Assembly (NCBI GenBank): GCA_001464965.1 | Contig: LNEJ01000049.1 | Coordinates: 43,199 to 107,198 of the forward strand | DNA length: 64,000 nucleotides | Origin: Gammaproteobacteria bacterium Ga0074134 | Lineage (GTDB): Bacteria; Pseudomonadota; Gammaproteobacteria; Ga0077554; Ga007554 | Direction: 5' to 3' | Part shown: positions 1-10,179 of the stretch, one piece after another | Numbering within the stretch: position 1 is the first letter of the stretch | Layout: each line of letters opens with the position of its first letter | Made by a program: the position numbers and the translations under genes | Notes under the pieces: generated by a model | Database searches by the model: none | Seen by the model: the letters and a program-made list of their open reading frames with translations, nothing else | What the model was told of the DNA's origin: nothing

Positions 1-411
1 GCACTGCTGGCTGAATGCCAGCCCCGCAGCGGGGTTGCGTTGCCCCCGATCATGGCCTCCGACCGCGATGCGGGCGCGATTCGCATGGCGCAGGAAAATG
101 CCGGGCGCGCCGGAGTGGCGCAGCATATCCAATTCACGTGTCAGGCTGTTTCGGCGGTCAGTCCGCCTGCCGGGACCGGCTGGATTGTCACCAACCCGCC
201 TTATGGTGTCCGCGTCAGCAGCAATAAGGACCTGCGCAATCTGTATGCCCAGCTTGGCAACGTGCTGCGCGCCAAGTGTCCCGGCTGGCACGCCGCTATT
301 CTATGCAATGACCTGATGCTGCTGGGGCAAACGCGCCTTGCGCTGGATACTTCTCTCTCGGTGCTGAATGGAGGCATCAAGGTGCGGCTGGCAAGAGGCC
401 TGGTAACGTAA
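1..411 (+). CDS. Class I SAM-dependent RNA methyltransferase (RlmL/THUMP-type), 5' truncated by window edge
   Basis: Frame open from base 1; motif IVTNPPYGVR typical of N6/N2 nucleic-acid MTases of the RlmL group. Confidence 0.78.
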   Translation, partial: ALLAECQPRSGVALPPIMASDRDAGAIRMAQENAGRAGVAQHIQFTCQAVSAVSPPAGTGWIVTNPPYGVRVSSNKDLRNLYAQLGNVLRAKCPGWHAAILCNDLMLLGQTRLALDTSLSVLNGGIKVRLARGLVT

Positions 412-436
412 AAAGGTAAGGCCATGAAAACTCCTT

Positions 437-600
437 GAACTTTTTCCGGCAACCCATATCTTACTTAGTAAGTGCAATTCGTTTGCACTCTTCCGCCCCA
501 CCCCCTCCCGGGACGGAAGCCCCCCTATGCCCGGCTCCCCCAAGCCGGGTGTTTTTGGCCCCGGAAGCCTTCCTCAAGGCGCCGGGGCCTTATTTTTTTG
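437..600 (+). ncRNA. Structured element, copy 1 (hairpins plus rho-independent terminator)
   Basis: GAACTTTTTC start, GTGCAA/TTGCAC hairpin, TTCCGcCCC/GGGaCGGAA stem, CCCGGCT/AGCCGGG stem, then GGCCCCGG...CCGGGGCC followed by TTATTTTTTT. Confidence 0.45.
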
Positions 601-674
601 TGAAAAAATAACATTAAAAATCAATTTGTTGTGAATGCAGTCAGGGCTGAGGGGCACTTTTTGCATAAATTTCC

Positions 675-853
675 GAACTTTTTCTGATATCCAACTGTCT
701 CAGGTAGGGAGTGCAGTATTTTTGCACCTTTCCGTCCTACCCCTCCCAGGACGGAAATCCCCCTTTGCCCGGCTCCCCCAAGCCGGGCAATTTTTGGGCT
801 CCGGTCTTTCCATGCCTCATGCGTGGACAAAGCCGGGGCCTATTTTTTTTGTG
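675..853 (+). ncRNA. Structured element, copy 2 of the same architecture
   Basis: Same order: GAACTTTTTC, GTGCA...TGCAC, TTCCGTCCT/AGGACGGAA, CCCGGCT/AGCCGGG, GGCTCCGG...CCGGGGCC then TATTTTTTTT. Confidence 0.45.
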
Positions 854-1643
854 CTCCACGTTTTGTTTTGCCAAGCATTTCTGATATTGCCAATAGCTCC
901 TGTTCGGTCAACCGGCGGTTTTGCCCCTTAGGTAACGCCCCCAGAGTCACTGGGCCGATGGCCACTCGCACCAGACGCAGCACTTCGGCGCCCATCGCCA
1001 CGAGCATGCGCCGAATCTGGCGGTTTATCCCCTCGTGGAGCACGATTTCCAGCCAGCAATTTTTTTCACCGCTGCGCAACAGCCCCGCTGCCGCAGCGCG
1101 CGCCACGGTGCCGTCTTCCAGTGTCACCCCTTGCCGCAGGCGCGCGAGATCGGCCTCTTCCAGGCGCCTGTTAACCTGCACGTGATAGGTTTTGGGCAAG
1201 TGACTGGCGGGGTCCAGAATGCGCTGCGCCCAGGCAGTGTCATTAGTGAACAGGATCAGCCCCTCACTGGCCTTGTCCAGCCTGCCCACCGGAGCGAGCC
1301 AGGCATCCCCGGCGTCTGGCAGGCATTCATAGACCGTTGCCCGATCATGCTCGTCGCGAGCGGTGGTCACCAGGCCGCGCGGCTTGTTCACCGCCAGATA
1401 GTGTTTTGCGGCTTCTCCCAGCGGCTTTTCATCCACAACAAGCCTTGCCCTTTCCATATTGATGCGCAGGTTCGGGTCCATGACAACACGCCCATCGACC
1501 CTCACCCGGCCTGCCTCGATCATGCTCACCGCGACTGTGCGCGAGGCCAAGCCTAGCTTGGAAAGGGCGCGGGCGAGGCTGACCAGGCCGGGTTTGCCGG
1601 CGGGTTTGTACCTGGTAGTGGGATTGGACATGGGGGATATCAT
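840..1643 (-). CDS. rluB: RsuA/RluB-family pseudouridine synthase
   Basis: S4-like N-terminus, GRLDKASEGLILFTND and EGINRQIRRM motifs. Confidence 0.88.
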   Translation of the reverse strand: MISPMSNPTTRYKPAGKPGLVSLARALSKLGLASRTVAVSMIEAGRVRVDGRVVMDPNLRINMERARLVVDEKPLGEAAKHYLAVNKPRGLVTTARDEHDRATVYECLPDAGDAWLAPVGRLDKASEGLILFTNDTAWAQRILDPASHLPKTYHVQVNRRLEEADLARLRQGVTLEDGTVARAAAAGLLRSGEKNCWLEIVLHEGINRQIRRMLVAMGAEVLRLVRVAIGPVTLGALPKGQNRRLTEQELLAISEMLGKTKRGAQKK

Positions 1644-2041
1644 AGCAAAATGGGAAGGTACCCCGCCCCATTGATGCCGGGCTTTGTTTCATTGAGGCCA
1701 GGACAAAACTCTTTCAATCAATCAACAAAACCCAACAACGCACCGCCTGAGTAATACCTCACAATTTACCTTCGCTCGGACTCATGTCTGGATTGGAAAA
1801 TATTTCAGGTATTGCGAGCCATGTTAGCAACAAATAGACTTGCCCGGTTTCTCCGTGGGGTAGAAAGCCGGTGGAGTCCATAGATACCGAGCTTTACCCA
1901 TCCGTCTTTGTCATGTCACCAAGCGGGCGGGGATTTTTGTCCAGGCTCTCAGCTTGAATCGCAGCCGTTGCGACCGGTGGCGTGGTAAGCTGGCGCGTCC
2001 CATTTTTTCGTGCATTCAACACCCCGCCTGAATACATCATG

Positions 2042-2890
2042 ATGAACGCAAGCCCGCAGTTACCATGGGACCCGGAGTTTCCGTCCCGCTCCCCCCTCTA
2101 TGAGCCCTTGCGCCGATGGGCGGATGTGTTCTCGGCGTTTAGAAATGCATGGCCTGGGCTGGATGATTATCAGCGCGTGCTGGATGGCCACGGCGAGCCG
2201 ATTCTCACCGCGACGGGTAAGCCGATAAAAATCGTCAAGCAGGACGCGGCGCCTGGCTGCTTTGAAGAGCATTATGCACCGAGAATCTATTTCACGGGCG
2301 AGATACAAACCCGGACCGGAAATTGGCATGATTTTTTTCAATTTCTCACATGGGTTGTATTTCCAAAAACGAAGGCCGCGATTAATGCCATTCATATTCC
2401 TGCAGCCAGGCAGCGTCTTTGTGGCGCGGCTGAGCCGGGGCGCCGCTCGGCAATTGAAAATATGCTTTCATTGTTTGATGAAGGTGGAGCCATTGTTGTT
2501 TCTTCGGATAAATCCTTGCTGCAATTGATCCGTGACTTTCGTTGGAAAACGTTGTTCTGGGAACGGCGCGACGAGCTTGCCGCAAAGCTGCAGTGCATCA
2601 CCTTTGGTCATGCGCTGTATGAAAAGGCCCTGGCGCCTTATGTTGGCATGACGGCCAACTGCATACTGCTGCCGGTTGACGACGATTTCTTTTGCAAAGA
2701 ATTGGCTGAGCAATTAGCCTGGCTTGATACATCAGTGGCGCAACTGTTCGCCACTGGCGAGGCACTGAGCCAGCCCAAGGATCTGCACCCCCTGCCTATA
2801 CTCGGCTTGCCTGGCCTCGATCCTGACAATGAGCAGGAAACGTATTACGGCAATACCGGATATTTCAGGCCTGCACGCAGGCCGCGATAA
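2042..2890 (+). CDS. DUF3025-like protein
   Basis: NWHDFFQFLTWVVFPKTKAAINAIH motif; start probably at the internal MNASPQL. Confidence 0.7.
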   Translation: MNASPQLPWDPEFPSRSPLYEPLRRWADVFSAFRNAWPGLDDYQRVLDGHGEPILTATGKPIKIVKQDAAPGCFEEHYAPRIYFTGEIQTRTGNWHDFFQFLTWVVFPKTKAAINAIHIPAARQRLCGAAEPGRRSAIENMLSLFDEGGAIVVSSDKSLLQLIRDFRWKTLFWERRDELAAKLQCITFGHALYEKALAPYVGMTANCILLPVDDDFFCKELAEQLAWLDTSVAQLFATGEALSQPKDLHPLPILGLPGLDPDNEQETYYGNTGYFRPARRPR

Positions 2891-3053
2891 TGAAGCGTAT
2901 TGCGCCCAGCCGTGAAAATGGATGTTGCATCTGCGCCTAGCCTACTCTATGTTATGAAGGGCGCCCGGAAATGGGCCTCGATCCATGCTGGAGGTTCCTT
3001 ATAAATGTGGGAATAAGGATAGAAGCAGATACGCTACCAAAAGGAGATAGGAT

Positions 3054-3929
3054 ATGAAACTTCGAATAACAATCGATATTTTTAGCGGCCGCCCAAACCC
3101 GGTCATCGAGCTTGATGATGCAGATAGCCGCGCAGCGCTCCAACGATTACTTCCCTCCCGGGTACTTAAAAGAGCCGAACAACGAGCACCTGCAGATACG
3201 CTTGGTTATCGCGGCTTGGTGATCGAACAGATCGGTGCCGGCTCAAAAAAACTTCCAAAACAGTTTCGCCTGCTGAACGGTAAATTGCTGGGCGAGAATA
3301 TCGCACACCGCGTTGGTGATGAAGCATTCGAAGATTTCATCTTTGCCGATAAAAAGCGCATCCAGGCGCTAAAGGTTGGTACAGGTTTCGAAACATATCT
3401 TTCCAAGGAGCTTGAGCGTTACCGGCGTCTGGAGGCAGCATACATGCCGTCGAAGGAGCGATGGCCGGTTTTGAAGAAATGTCCATGCGCGCCCATCTAC
3501 GAACCCGCCTGGTGGAATGATGGCGGAGCGCGGCAATGGAATAACAACTGCTACAATTACGCCACCAACTATCGAACAGACACGTTCGCGCAGCCCGGCC
3601 TCGCTGCAGGAGCCATGTATGCCGCCTTGACCTGTCCAGACGTCTGGGGAGCGGCCCAAAAGGATGAGCTTATCCCGCAGAAGATCAAGAACATCACCTG
3701 CCCCAAAGTGGGCCACCTTGTCGCATTGGTGATCGCACCCGGTTGGGATTTCCACTGGTACCGGCTAGGCCCCAACATGCGATGGTCACACAAGCCGGGC
3801 GGGACGCCGGTCACTAACCTGGATAACAGCGGCCATATCATCCCTGATCCGCGGACGGCGGATCGTGGCCCCTACACGCAGTTCTGTGGCTTCATGCTGG
3901 TTATGCATGGACACATCAAGATCCGGTAA
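3054..3929 (+). CDS. Hypothetical protein with N-terminal IDIFSGRPNP motif
   Basis: 291-aa ORF with upstream aaggag; no family recognised. Confidence 0.7.
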   Translation: MKLRITIDIFSGRPNPVIELDDADSRAALQRLLPSRVLKRAEQRAPADTLGYRGLVIEQIGAGSKKLPKQFRLLNGKLLGENIAHRVGDEAFEDFIFADKKRIQALKVGTGFETYLSKELERYRRLEAAYMPSKERWPVLKKCPCAPIYEPAWWNDGGARQWNNNCYNYATNYRTDTFAQPGLAAGAMYAALTCPDVWGAAQKDELIPQKIKNITCPKVGHLVALVIAPGWDFHWYRLGPNMRWSHKPGGTPVTNLDNSGHIIPDPRTADRGPYTQFCGFMLVMHGHIKIR

Positions 3930-4263
3930 TGAGGGCAAACAATGGATTGCGACCGCTCTGGTTTATTCAGGGCGCCGCAATCCATCGTGGCGCGTGAATG
4001 AGGAGCACGCCCGGCAGCTTCAGCAGATATGGGGCGAGCTTGAGCTCTATCCCGGTGAATTTAGCAAACCCAAAGCGCTTGGATATAGCGGTTGTACGCT
4101 GCTTGCTCCGGGCGGTGATCAGTGGCTGGCTTATGGTGATGTGGTGTCGCGAAGCCACGGCGACGGCATTGAATTACGCTCTGATCCAGAGCGGCGGTTC
4201 GAAAAGGCAGTGCTCTCTTCAGCGCCTGCGCAGAGCTTGCCGCCGTGGACGCCATCAGCCTAG
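3907..4263 (+). CDS. Hypothetical protein with N-terminal SGRRNPSW motif; overlaps the previous CDS
   Basis: ORF in a different frame with motif related to the neighbouring protein; start uncertain. Confidence 0.5.
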   Translation: MDTSRSGNEGKQWIATALVYSGRRNPSWRVNEEHARQLQQIWGELELYPGEFSKPKALGYSGCTLLAPGGDQWLAYGDVVSRSHGDGIELRSDPERRFEKAVLSSAPAQSLPPWTPSA

Positions 4264-4415
4264 CAGTGGAATCAGGCCTGTTGAATTCATGTGGCATATC
4301 CGCTCGCTGAGGGTTTGAAGATCGCGCCGCGTAACCAAAAATGAAGCGTGACCGTCCCTGTGACGCCCTGGTTCAGCTACAATAACCACCTTTCCCAAGC
4401 CGCCATGATCCCTGA

Positions 4416-6509
4416 ATGTCCGAATTAAATCCCCGCCAGCGTGCCGCCGTGCGGCATCTTGATACTCCGTTGCTGGTGCTCGCCGGTGCGGGCAGCGGCA
4501 AGACGCGCGTTATTACGCAAAAGATTGCCTATCTGATCCAGGAGTGCGGCATCGCGCCGCGCCATATCGCCGCCGTGACATTTACCAACAAGGCCGCCCG
4601 CGAGATGAAAGAGCGCGCGGGCAAGCTGCTGGGCGGCAAGGACAGCCGCGGACTGATGGTGTCCACCTTTCATACCTTGGGGCTGAACATCATCCGCCGC
4701 GAGCTCAAGGCGCTGGGATACCGCCCGGGATTCTCGATTTTTGATGCGCAGGACTCCGCCACCCTGCTGCGCGACCTGATGCACAAAGGATTTTCCGACG
4801 CGCAGGGACGCGCTAGTGCCGCAGGAGGCAGGATGCCGGGAGCGGCCGGTGACGGCGAACAAACAGAAAAAGTTCAATGGCAAATCTCGCGCTGGAAAAG
4901 CACGCTGGTCAATCCAGAGCAGGCATTGGAGCTGGCGGGTGGTGATGCCATGCTGACCGCCGCCGCGGCGATCTATGGCGAATACGAGCGCCACCTCAAG
5001 GCGTATAACGCCATGGATTTCGATGACCTGATCTTAAAGCCGGTGACCCTGTTCGCAAGCCATCCGGAAATCCTTGATGCCTGGCAAAACCGTATCCGCT
5101 ATCTGCTGGTGGATGAGTATCAGGATACCAATGCCAGCCAGTACCGCATGGTGCGGCTGCTGACCGGTCCGCGCGGGGCGCTCACCGTGGTGGGTGATGA
5201 TGACCAATCCGTCTATGCCTGGCGTGGCGCGCAGCCGGAGAATCTCGCCCTGTTGCAAAACGATTTCCCGCGTTTGACGGTGATCAAGCTGGAGCAGAAT
5301 TACCGCTCCACTGGCTGCATCCTCAAGGCCGCCAATCACCTGATCGCCAACAACCCCCATGTCTTCGAGAAAGCGCTGTGGAGCGACAAGGGTTTTGGTT
5401 CGCAGATCCGTGTGATTCAGGCGCGTAATGACGAGCATGAGGCGGAGCGGGTAGTGTCGGAACTGGTCAGCCACAAGTTCAAGCACCGCACCGAATTTCG
5501 TGATTATGCGATTCTCTATCGCGGCAATCATCAGTCTCGCCTCTTTGAGCGCATCCTGCGCGAACAGCGCATCCCCTATTTTCTGAGTGGCGGCACCTCG
5601 TTTTTCGCGCACACCGAAGTCAAAGACATCATGGCTTACCTGCGCCTGCTGGTGAATCAGGACGATGACAGCGCGTTTCTGCGCGTGGTGAACACGCCGC
5701 GCCGCGAGATCGGCCCCACCACGCTGGAAAAACTCGCCGACTATGCCAGTGCGCGCGGCACCAGTCTGCTGACTGCGAGTTTCGAGCTGGGTCTGGAACA
5801 GCATCTGTCCGAGCGTGCCGTCACCAAGATCCGCTATTTTTCTGAGTGGCTGGTGGATCTGGGGGATCGTGCCAAGCGTGGCGACCCCATCGCCGCAGTC
5901 AAGGACATGATCCGCACGATGGATTACGAAACCTGGCTCAAGGACACCTGCAAGGATCTCAAGACCGCCGAGCGGCGCATGGAAAATGTCAACGAACTGG
6001 TCGCCTGGTTGCAACGCCTGCACGAACCGTCCGAAGGTTTTGGTGAAAATCAGCAGGAAAAGAGCCTGGCAGATCTGGTTTCGCATATGGCGCTGATGGA
6101 CATCCTGGATCGCGGCGAGGACGAAAACACCAGTGATTGTGTACACCTGATGACATTGCATGCCGCCAAGGGACTGGAGTTTCCGCATGTTTTTCTGATC
6201 GGCATGGAAGAGGAGCTGCTGCCGCACCGCACCAGCATCGAGGACGGCAATGTGGAAGAGGAGCGGCGGCTGGCTTATGTTGGCATTACCCGCGCCCGTG
6301 AAACACTCACCTTTACCCTTGCCGGACAGCGCAAACGCTACGGCGAGATGATCGCCTGCGAGCCTAGCCGGTTTTTGAAAGAATTGCCGGCAGAGGATCT
6401 GGTATGGGAAGGCAGAGGGATCGAGGTTGATCCGCAGCAGCGCCAGGAACGCGGCCAGGCGCACCTGGCGAATCTGCGCAATTTGCTGGGGGGTGCATTG
6501 AATGAATGA
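4416..6509 (+). CDS. rep: ATP-dependent DNA helicase Rep (UvrD/Rep superfamily)
   Basis: AGAGSGKTRVI Walker A, DEYQDTN, VGDDDQSVYAWRGA, LMTLHAAKGLEF. Confidence 0.95.
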   Translation: MSELNPRQRAAVRHLDTPLLVLAGAGSGKTRVITQKIAYLIQECGIAPRHIAAVTFTNKAAREMKERAGKLLGGKDSRGLMVSTFHTLGLNIIRRELKALGYRPGFSIFDAQDSATLLRDLMHKGFSDAQGRASAAGGRMPGAAGDGEQTEKVQWQISRWKSTLVNPEQALELAGGDAMLTAAAAIYGEYERHLKAYNAMDFDDLILKPVTLFASHPEILDAWQNRIRYLLVDEYQDTNASQYRMVRLLTGPRGALTVVGDDDQSVYAWRGAQPENLALLQNDFPRLTVIKLEQNYRSTGCILKAANHLIANNPHVFEKALWSDKGFGSQIRVIQARNDEHEAERVVSELVSHKFKHRTEFRDYAILYRGNHQSRLFERILREQRIPYFLSGGTSFFAHTEVKDIMAYLRLLVNQDDDSAFLRVVNTPRREIGPTTLEKLADYASARGTSLLTASFELGLEQHLSERAVTKIRYFSEWLVDLGDRAKRGDPIAAVKDMIRTMDYETWLKDTCKDLKTAERRMENVNELVAWLQRLHEPSEGFGENQQEKSLADLVSHMALMDILDRGEDENTSDCVHLMTLHAAKGLEFPHVFLIGMEEELLPHRTSIEDGNVEEERRLAYVGITRARETLTFTLAGQRKRYGEMIACEPSRFLKELPAEDLVWEGRGIEVDPQQRQERGQAHLANLRNLLGGALNE

Positions 6510-6670
6510 GAACGCATCCCTTACTTCAAACCCCGAAGAATGATTGACCGAGCATGGTGATGCCTCGTATCACCATGCCTTAAGGCCTGTCTGTGAATAC
6601 ATCATCCCTGCGTTGCTGCGCCAAAACACGCCAGACAGTACCCACAGGGCAGATTGCAGTCCATACAAAT

Positions 6671-7903
6671 TCACAACCCCAATCCCCTCGCTAATCTCGG
6701 CAGCTTGCCTACCAGCCCCATGGTCTGGCGCGCCAGCAGGTGTTTCAGCGGCGGCAGCAGGTCCACGGCCAGTAATCCCAGGTTGCGCCCCAGCGCGAAC
6801 GGTGCAAGCGGGTTGGTGAAGATGCGTACCAGGCTGTCGGTGAAGGCAATGGCGCGCATCTGATCGGCGCGGCGCCAGGCAGCGTAGTGGTTGAGCACGT
6901 CGAGGCTGCCGATGTCGCGGCCGGCGCGTTGCGCCTCGACAATGACCTGGGCAAGCGCAGCGGCATCGCGCAGGCCGAGATTGAAACCTTGGCCTGCGAT
7001 GGGGTGCAGGGTGTGGGCGGCATTGCCGATCACGGCAAGGTGTGGACGCACGTGTTCGAGCGCGCGGGTCAACACCAGCGGGTAAGCGTGGCGCGTGCCA
7101 GTTTGTTGCAATCTGCCCAGGCGGTGGCCAAAGGCGTGCTGTAATCCTGAGAGGAAGGTCTCATTGGACAGGCTCATGATGGCGTCAGCTTGGCCGCTGG
7201 AAACTGTCCACACCACGGCGCAGCGGTTATCGCTCATCGGCAGCATGGCGATGGGGCCGGTGGAGGTGAAGCGCTCGTAGGCAACGTTGTTGTGCGGGCG
7301 CTGCGGCGTGATGTTGGTGATGATGGCGGTCTGGTGGTAATCCCAGGCGCGGGTGGGAATCTTGAGCTGTTCACGCACCGCCGATTTGCCGCCGTCCGCC
7401 GCCACTACCAGGCGCGCGGTGAGGGTACGCTGCCCGCCATTTTGGTCCACGACCACCTGTGAGTGGCCGGCGCTGGTGGTAATGGCGACAAGCTGGGCCG
7501 GGCAGATCTGGTCAACATGGGGGAGGGTGCGAAGCGCTTGCATGAGCGTTTGGCCGAGCGTTCGGCTCACCACGACATAACCCAGCGCCTCGACACCTTC
7601 ATCCACACAGTCGATGTGCGTGACGCCGAAATGGCCGCGGTCGGAGACATGGATCTTTTTGATAGGGGTGGTAGCTCCGGCCAACGCAGGCCACAGACCC
7701 ATGCCCTCGAAGATGCGCCGCGATCCGTAGGCGAGCGCCAGGGTACGGTCATCGTAACTGGGCTGCACCTGCGCGGATGCGTTAAACGGCACGGCCTCAA
7801 TGATGCCGATGCGCAACGTGCTATTGCCCAGCGCGCATGCAAGGCTCGCGCCCACCATGCCGCCGCCGATGATCAGGATGTCATAATCGGTGGATGCGGA
7901 CAT
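6671..7903 (-). CDS. UbiH/UbiF/VisC/COQ6-family FAD-dependent hydroxylase
   Basis: GGGMVGASLACAL dinucleotide fold, VIGNAAHTLHPIAGQGFNLGLRDAAAL. Confidence 0.92.
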   Translation of the reverse strand: MSASTDYDILIIGGGMVGASLACALGNSTLRIGIIEAVPFNASAQVQPSYDDRTLALAYGSRRIFEGMGLWPALAGATTPIKKIHVSDRGHFGVTHIDCVDEGVEALGYVVVSRTLGQTLMQALRTLPHVDQICPAQLVAITTSAGHSQVVVDQNGGQRTLTARLVVAADGGKSAVREQLKIPTRAWDYHQTAIITNITPQRPHNNVAYERFTSTGPIAMLPMSDNRCAVVWTVSSGQADAIMSLSNETFLSGLQHAFGHRLGRLQQTGTRHAYPLVLTRALEHVRPHLAVIGNAAHTLHPIAGQGFNLGLRDAAALAQVIVEAQRAGRDIGSLDVLNHYAAWRRADQMRAIAFTDSLVRIFTNPLAPFALGRNLGLLAVDLLPPLKHLLARQTMGLVGKLPRLARGLGL

Positions 7904-7909
7904 GGATGA

Positions 7910-9226
7910 TCAGCCCGACGGTTGAGCCATGAGGGCTTCGATGTCCGCGACCGTCTTGGGTGCGGCGGCGGTGAGCACTTCGTGTCCGTCCTTCGTCACC
8001 AGCACGTCATCCTCGATGCGGATACCGATGTTCCACCATTTTTTCGGTACACCCTTGCTTCCTGCCGGGATGTAAAGGCCGGGCTCGACAGTTAGCACCA
8101 TGCCCGCTTCCAGCGCGCGCCATTTTCCACCCACCTTGTATTCACCTACGTCATGCACATCCATGCCCAGCCAGTGGCCGGTGCGGTGCATGTAAAATCT
8201 GCGATGGGCTTCGTCCTTGATGAGCTGCTTGGGCTTGCCTTTGAGCAGACCCAGCTCTATCAATCCTTCGGTCAGGACGCGCACCGCGGCCTCGTGCGGT
8301 TCGTTCCAGTGGTTGCCCGGCCGCACCTTGTCGATGGCGGCAAACTGGGCGGCCAGCACAATTTCGTAGACGGCCTTTTGCTCGGGGCTGAAACGGCCAT
8401 TGACCGGAAAGGTGCGTGTGATATCGGCAGCGTAACAGTCAAATTCCGCGCCTGCGTCGATCAGCAGCAGATCGCCGTCGTTGAGGCTGGCGTTGTTGTC
8501 TGTGTAGTGCAGGGTGCAGGCATTGCCGCCGCCGCCCACGATGGAGCTGTAGGCAGGAAAGCGGCAACCCTCCCGCACAAATTCATGCAGCAGCTCGGCC
8601 TCGACCTGGTATTCCATCATGCCCGGACGGCAGCTCTGCATGGCGCGGCGGTGGGCTGCCGCCGACACCTTGGCCGCGTAACGCATGGCGCTAATCTCGG
8701 CCTTGCTTTTGAACAGGCGCATCTCGTGCAGCGGCTGCTCCAATGCGACAAACTCCGCCGGGGCATGCACGCCGGTGCGCGCCTTGTGGCGCACCTGATT
8801 CAGCCATGCCATGACCTGTTGATCGAAGGCCTGCCGTTGCCCCATTGCATAAAAGACCCGCCGCCGGTTTTCCAGCAGGCCGGGCAGCACCTTGCCGATA
8901 TCGCCGATGGGAAATGATTCGTCGGCGCCATACAGCGCGCGCGCGCCCTCCTGGCCCGCACGGGCGCCGGTCCATATCTCCATCTTCGGGTCGCGCTCGC
9001 GGCAAAACAGGATGTATTCGCCTTCTTTGCGTCCCGGCACCAGCACCGCCACCGCCTCCGGCTCGGCAAAGCCCGTCAGATAATAAAAATCGCTGTCGGG
9101 ACGATACGGGTATTCGCTGTCGCGGTTGCGCAACGCATGGGGCGCGGCGGGCAGTATGGCAACCCCGTCATGGCCGATTTTGCGCATCAAACGTGCGCGG
9201 CGCTGTGCGAATTCTTTGATATTCAT
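7910..9226 (-). CDS. pepP: Xaa-Pro aminopeptidase
   Basis: M24 motifs IDAGAEFDCYAADITRTFPVNGRF, HRTGHWLGMDVHDVG; start taken at internal MNIKEFAQRR. Confidence 0.94.
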   Translation of the reverse strand: MNIKEFAQRRARLMRKIGHDGVAILPAAPHALRNRDSEYPYRPDSDFYYLTGFAEPEAVAVLVPGRKEGEYILFCRERDPKMEIWTGARAGQEGARALYGADESFPIGDIGKVLPGLLENRRRVFYAMGQRQAFDQQVMAWLNQVRHKARTGVHAPAEFVALEQPLHEMRLFKSKAEISAMRYAAKVSAAAHRRAMQSCRPGMMEYQVEAELLHEFVREGCRFPAYSSIVGGGGNACTLHYTDNNASLNDGDLLLIDAGAEFDCYAADITRTFPVNGRFSPEQKAVYEIVLAAQFAAIDKVRPGNHWNEPHEAAVRVLTEGLIELGLLKGKPKQLIKDEAHRRFYMHRTGHWLGMDVHDVGEYKVGGKWRALEAGMVLTVEPGLYIPAGSKGVPKKWWNIGIRIEDDVLVTKDGHEVLTAAAPKTVADIEALMAQPSG

Positions 9227-9254
9227 TGAGGAGGATTTATTCACAGGCAGGCTC

Positions 9255-9836
9255 TCAATGCACGATGACATCATCGGGGCGCGGCTGCTTTATGGCGCGC
9301 AGCTCTTCACGGATCAGCAATACGCCCATGCGGACGTATTCAACGATTTCGATAAAGGCGTCTTCGTCTTCGGCGGATGCGTCACTGTCTTCGGTGTCGA
9401 TGTGGGTGATCTCTGTCATGTCCCTGATGATTTCGGCGCTGGCTTCGGGTACCTGCTCCAGGTTTTTGAGGCCGCCCATGCTCAGCCCCAGCAGAAAACT
9501 CTGACACCACTCGGCCAGCGCGGCGGCACGCATGGCGAGGGGTTGGTCGTCGTCGGGCAATAATGGCTCAAAACCGTAATCAGGGTCGTTCAGTTGATCG
9601 AGCACTCGCCCAAGCAGCGCGCTCAACAGAGACCTCCCTTCTTCCGTCAAGGCGACTTCCGTATCCGGCGTGCCGCCCAATACATAGGATATCCATGCGG
9701 CGCTGTCCACTGTATCCTGCGCGCACAGCAGGCCGCTGAGTAGGCCATGGCATTCGGCCGCATCGACCGAGGATCCGACACGATGCAGCACTTCATTGAT
9801 TTGATCGAAATCGGTGGGTTGGATATCAGCAGACAT
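9255..9836 (-). CDS. UPF0149 / YgfB-family protein
   Basis: AAECHGLLSGLLCA and CQSFLLGLS motifs; syntenic with pepP. Confidence 0.9.
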   Translation of the reverse strand: MSADIQPTDFDQINEVLHRVGSSVDAAECHGLLSGLLCAQDTVDSAAWISYVLGGTPDTEVALTEEGRSLLSALLGRVLDQLNDPDYGFEPLLPDDDQPLAMRAAALAEWCQSFLLGLSMGGLKNLEQVPEASAEIIRDMTEITHIDTEDSDASAEDEDAFIEIVEYVRMGVLLIREELRAIKQPRPDDVIVH

Positions 9837-9927
9837 GGGGTGGCTCCGTATTGTTATACGCTATGCTATCATCGTACACGCCGTATCGAAACACTTGCCT
9901 TGACCCTGTTAAATAGCCATTCTACTA

Positions 9928-10179
9928 TTGATGACCATGAAATCCGTGAAACCTGACAACTCAACCCGCGCCATTGAGCAGGATCTGCGCAGCCTTGAAT
10001 TTCGTATTGAAGAGCTGATTCAGGTATGCGAGCGCCTGAAAGAAGAAAACACCCTGTTGCGCAGCCAGAACGCCAAACTGGCCGCGGAGCGCGCCGAACT
10101 GGCAAAAAAAACCGAGTTGGCCAGCACGCGTGTGGAATCCATGATCATGCGCTTCAAATCCATGGAGTATGACGCATGA
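9928..10179 (+). CDS. TIGR02449-like coiled-coil protein (ZapB-like)
   Basis: Short coiled coil immediately upstream of and overlapping zapA. Confidence 0.75.
   Translation: MMTMKSVKPDNSTRAIEQDLRSLEFRIEELIQVCERLKEENTLLRSQNAKLAAERAELAKKTELASTRVESMIMRFKSMEYDA

Noticed and set aside
5034-6464. 476-aa minus-strand ORF antisense to rep
   Set aside because: Shadow frame of a conserved helicase; sequence lacks recognisable motifs.
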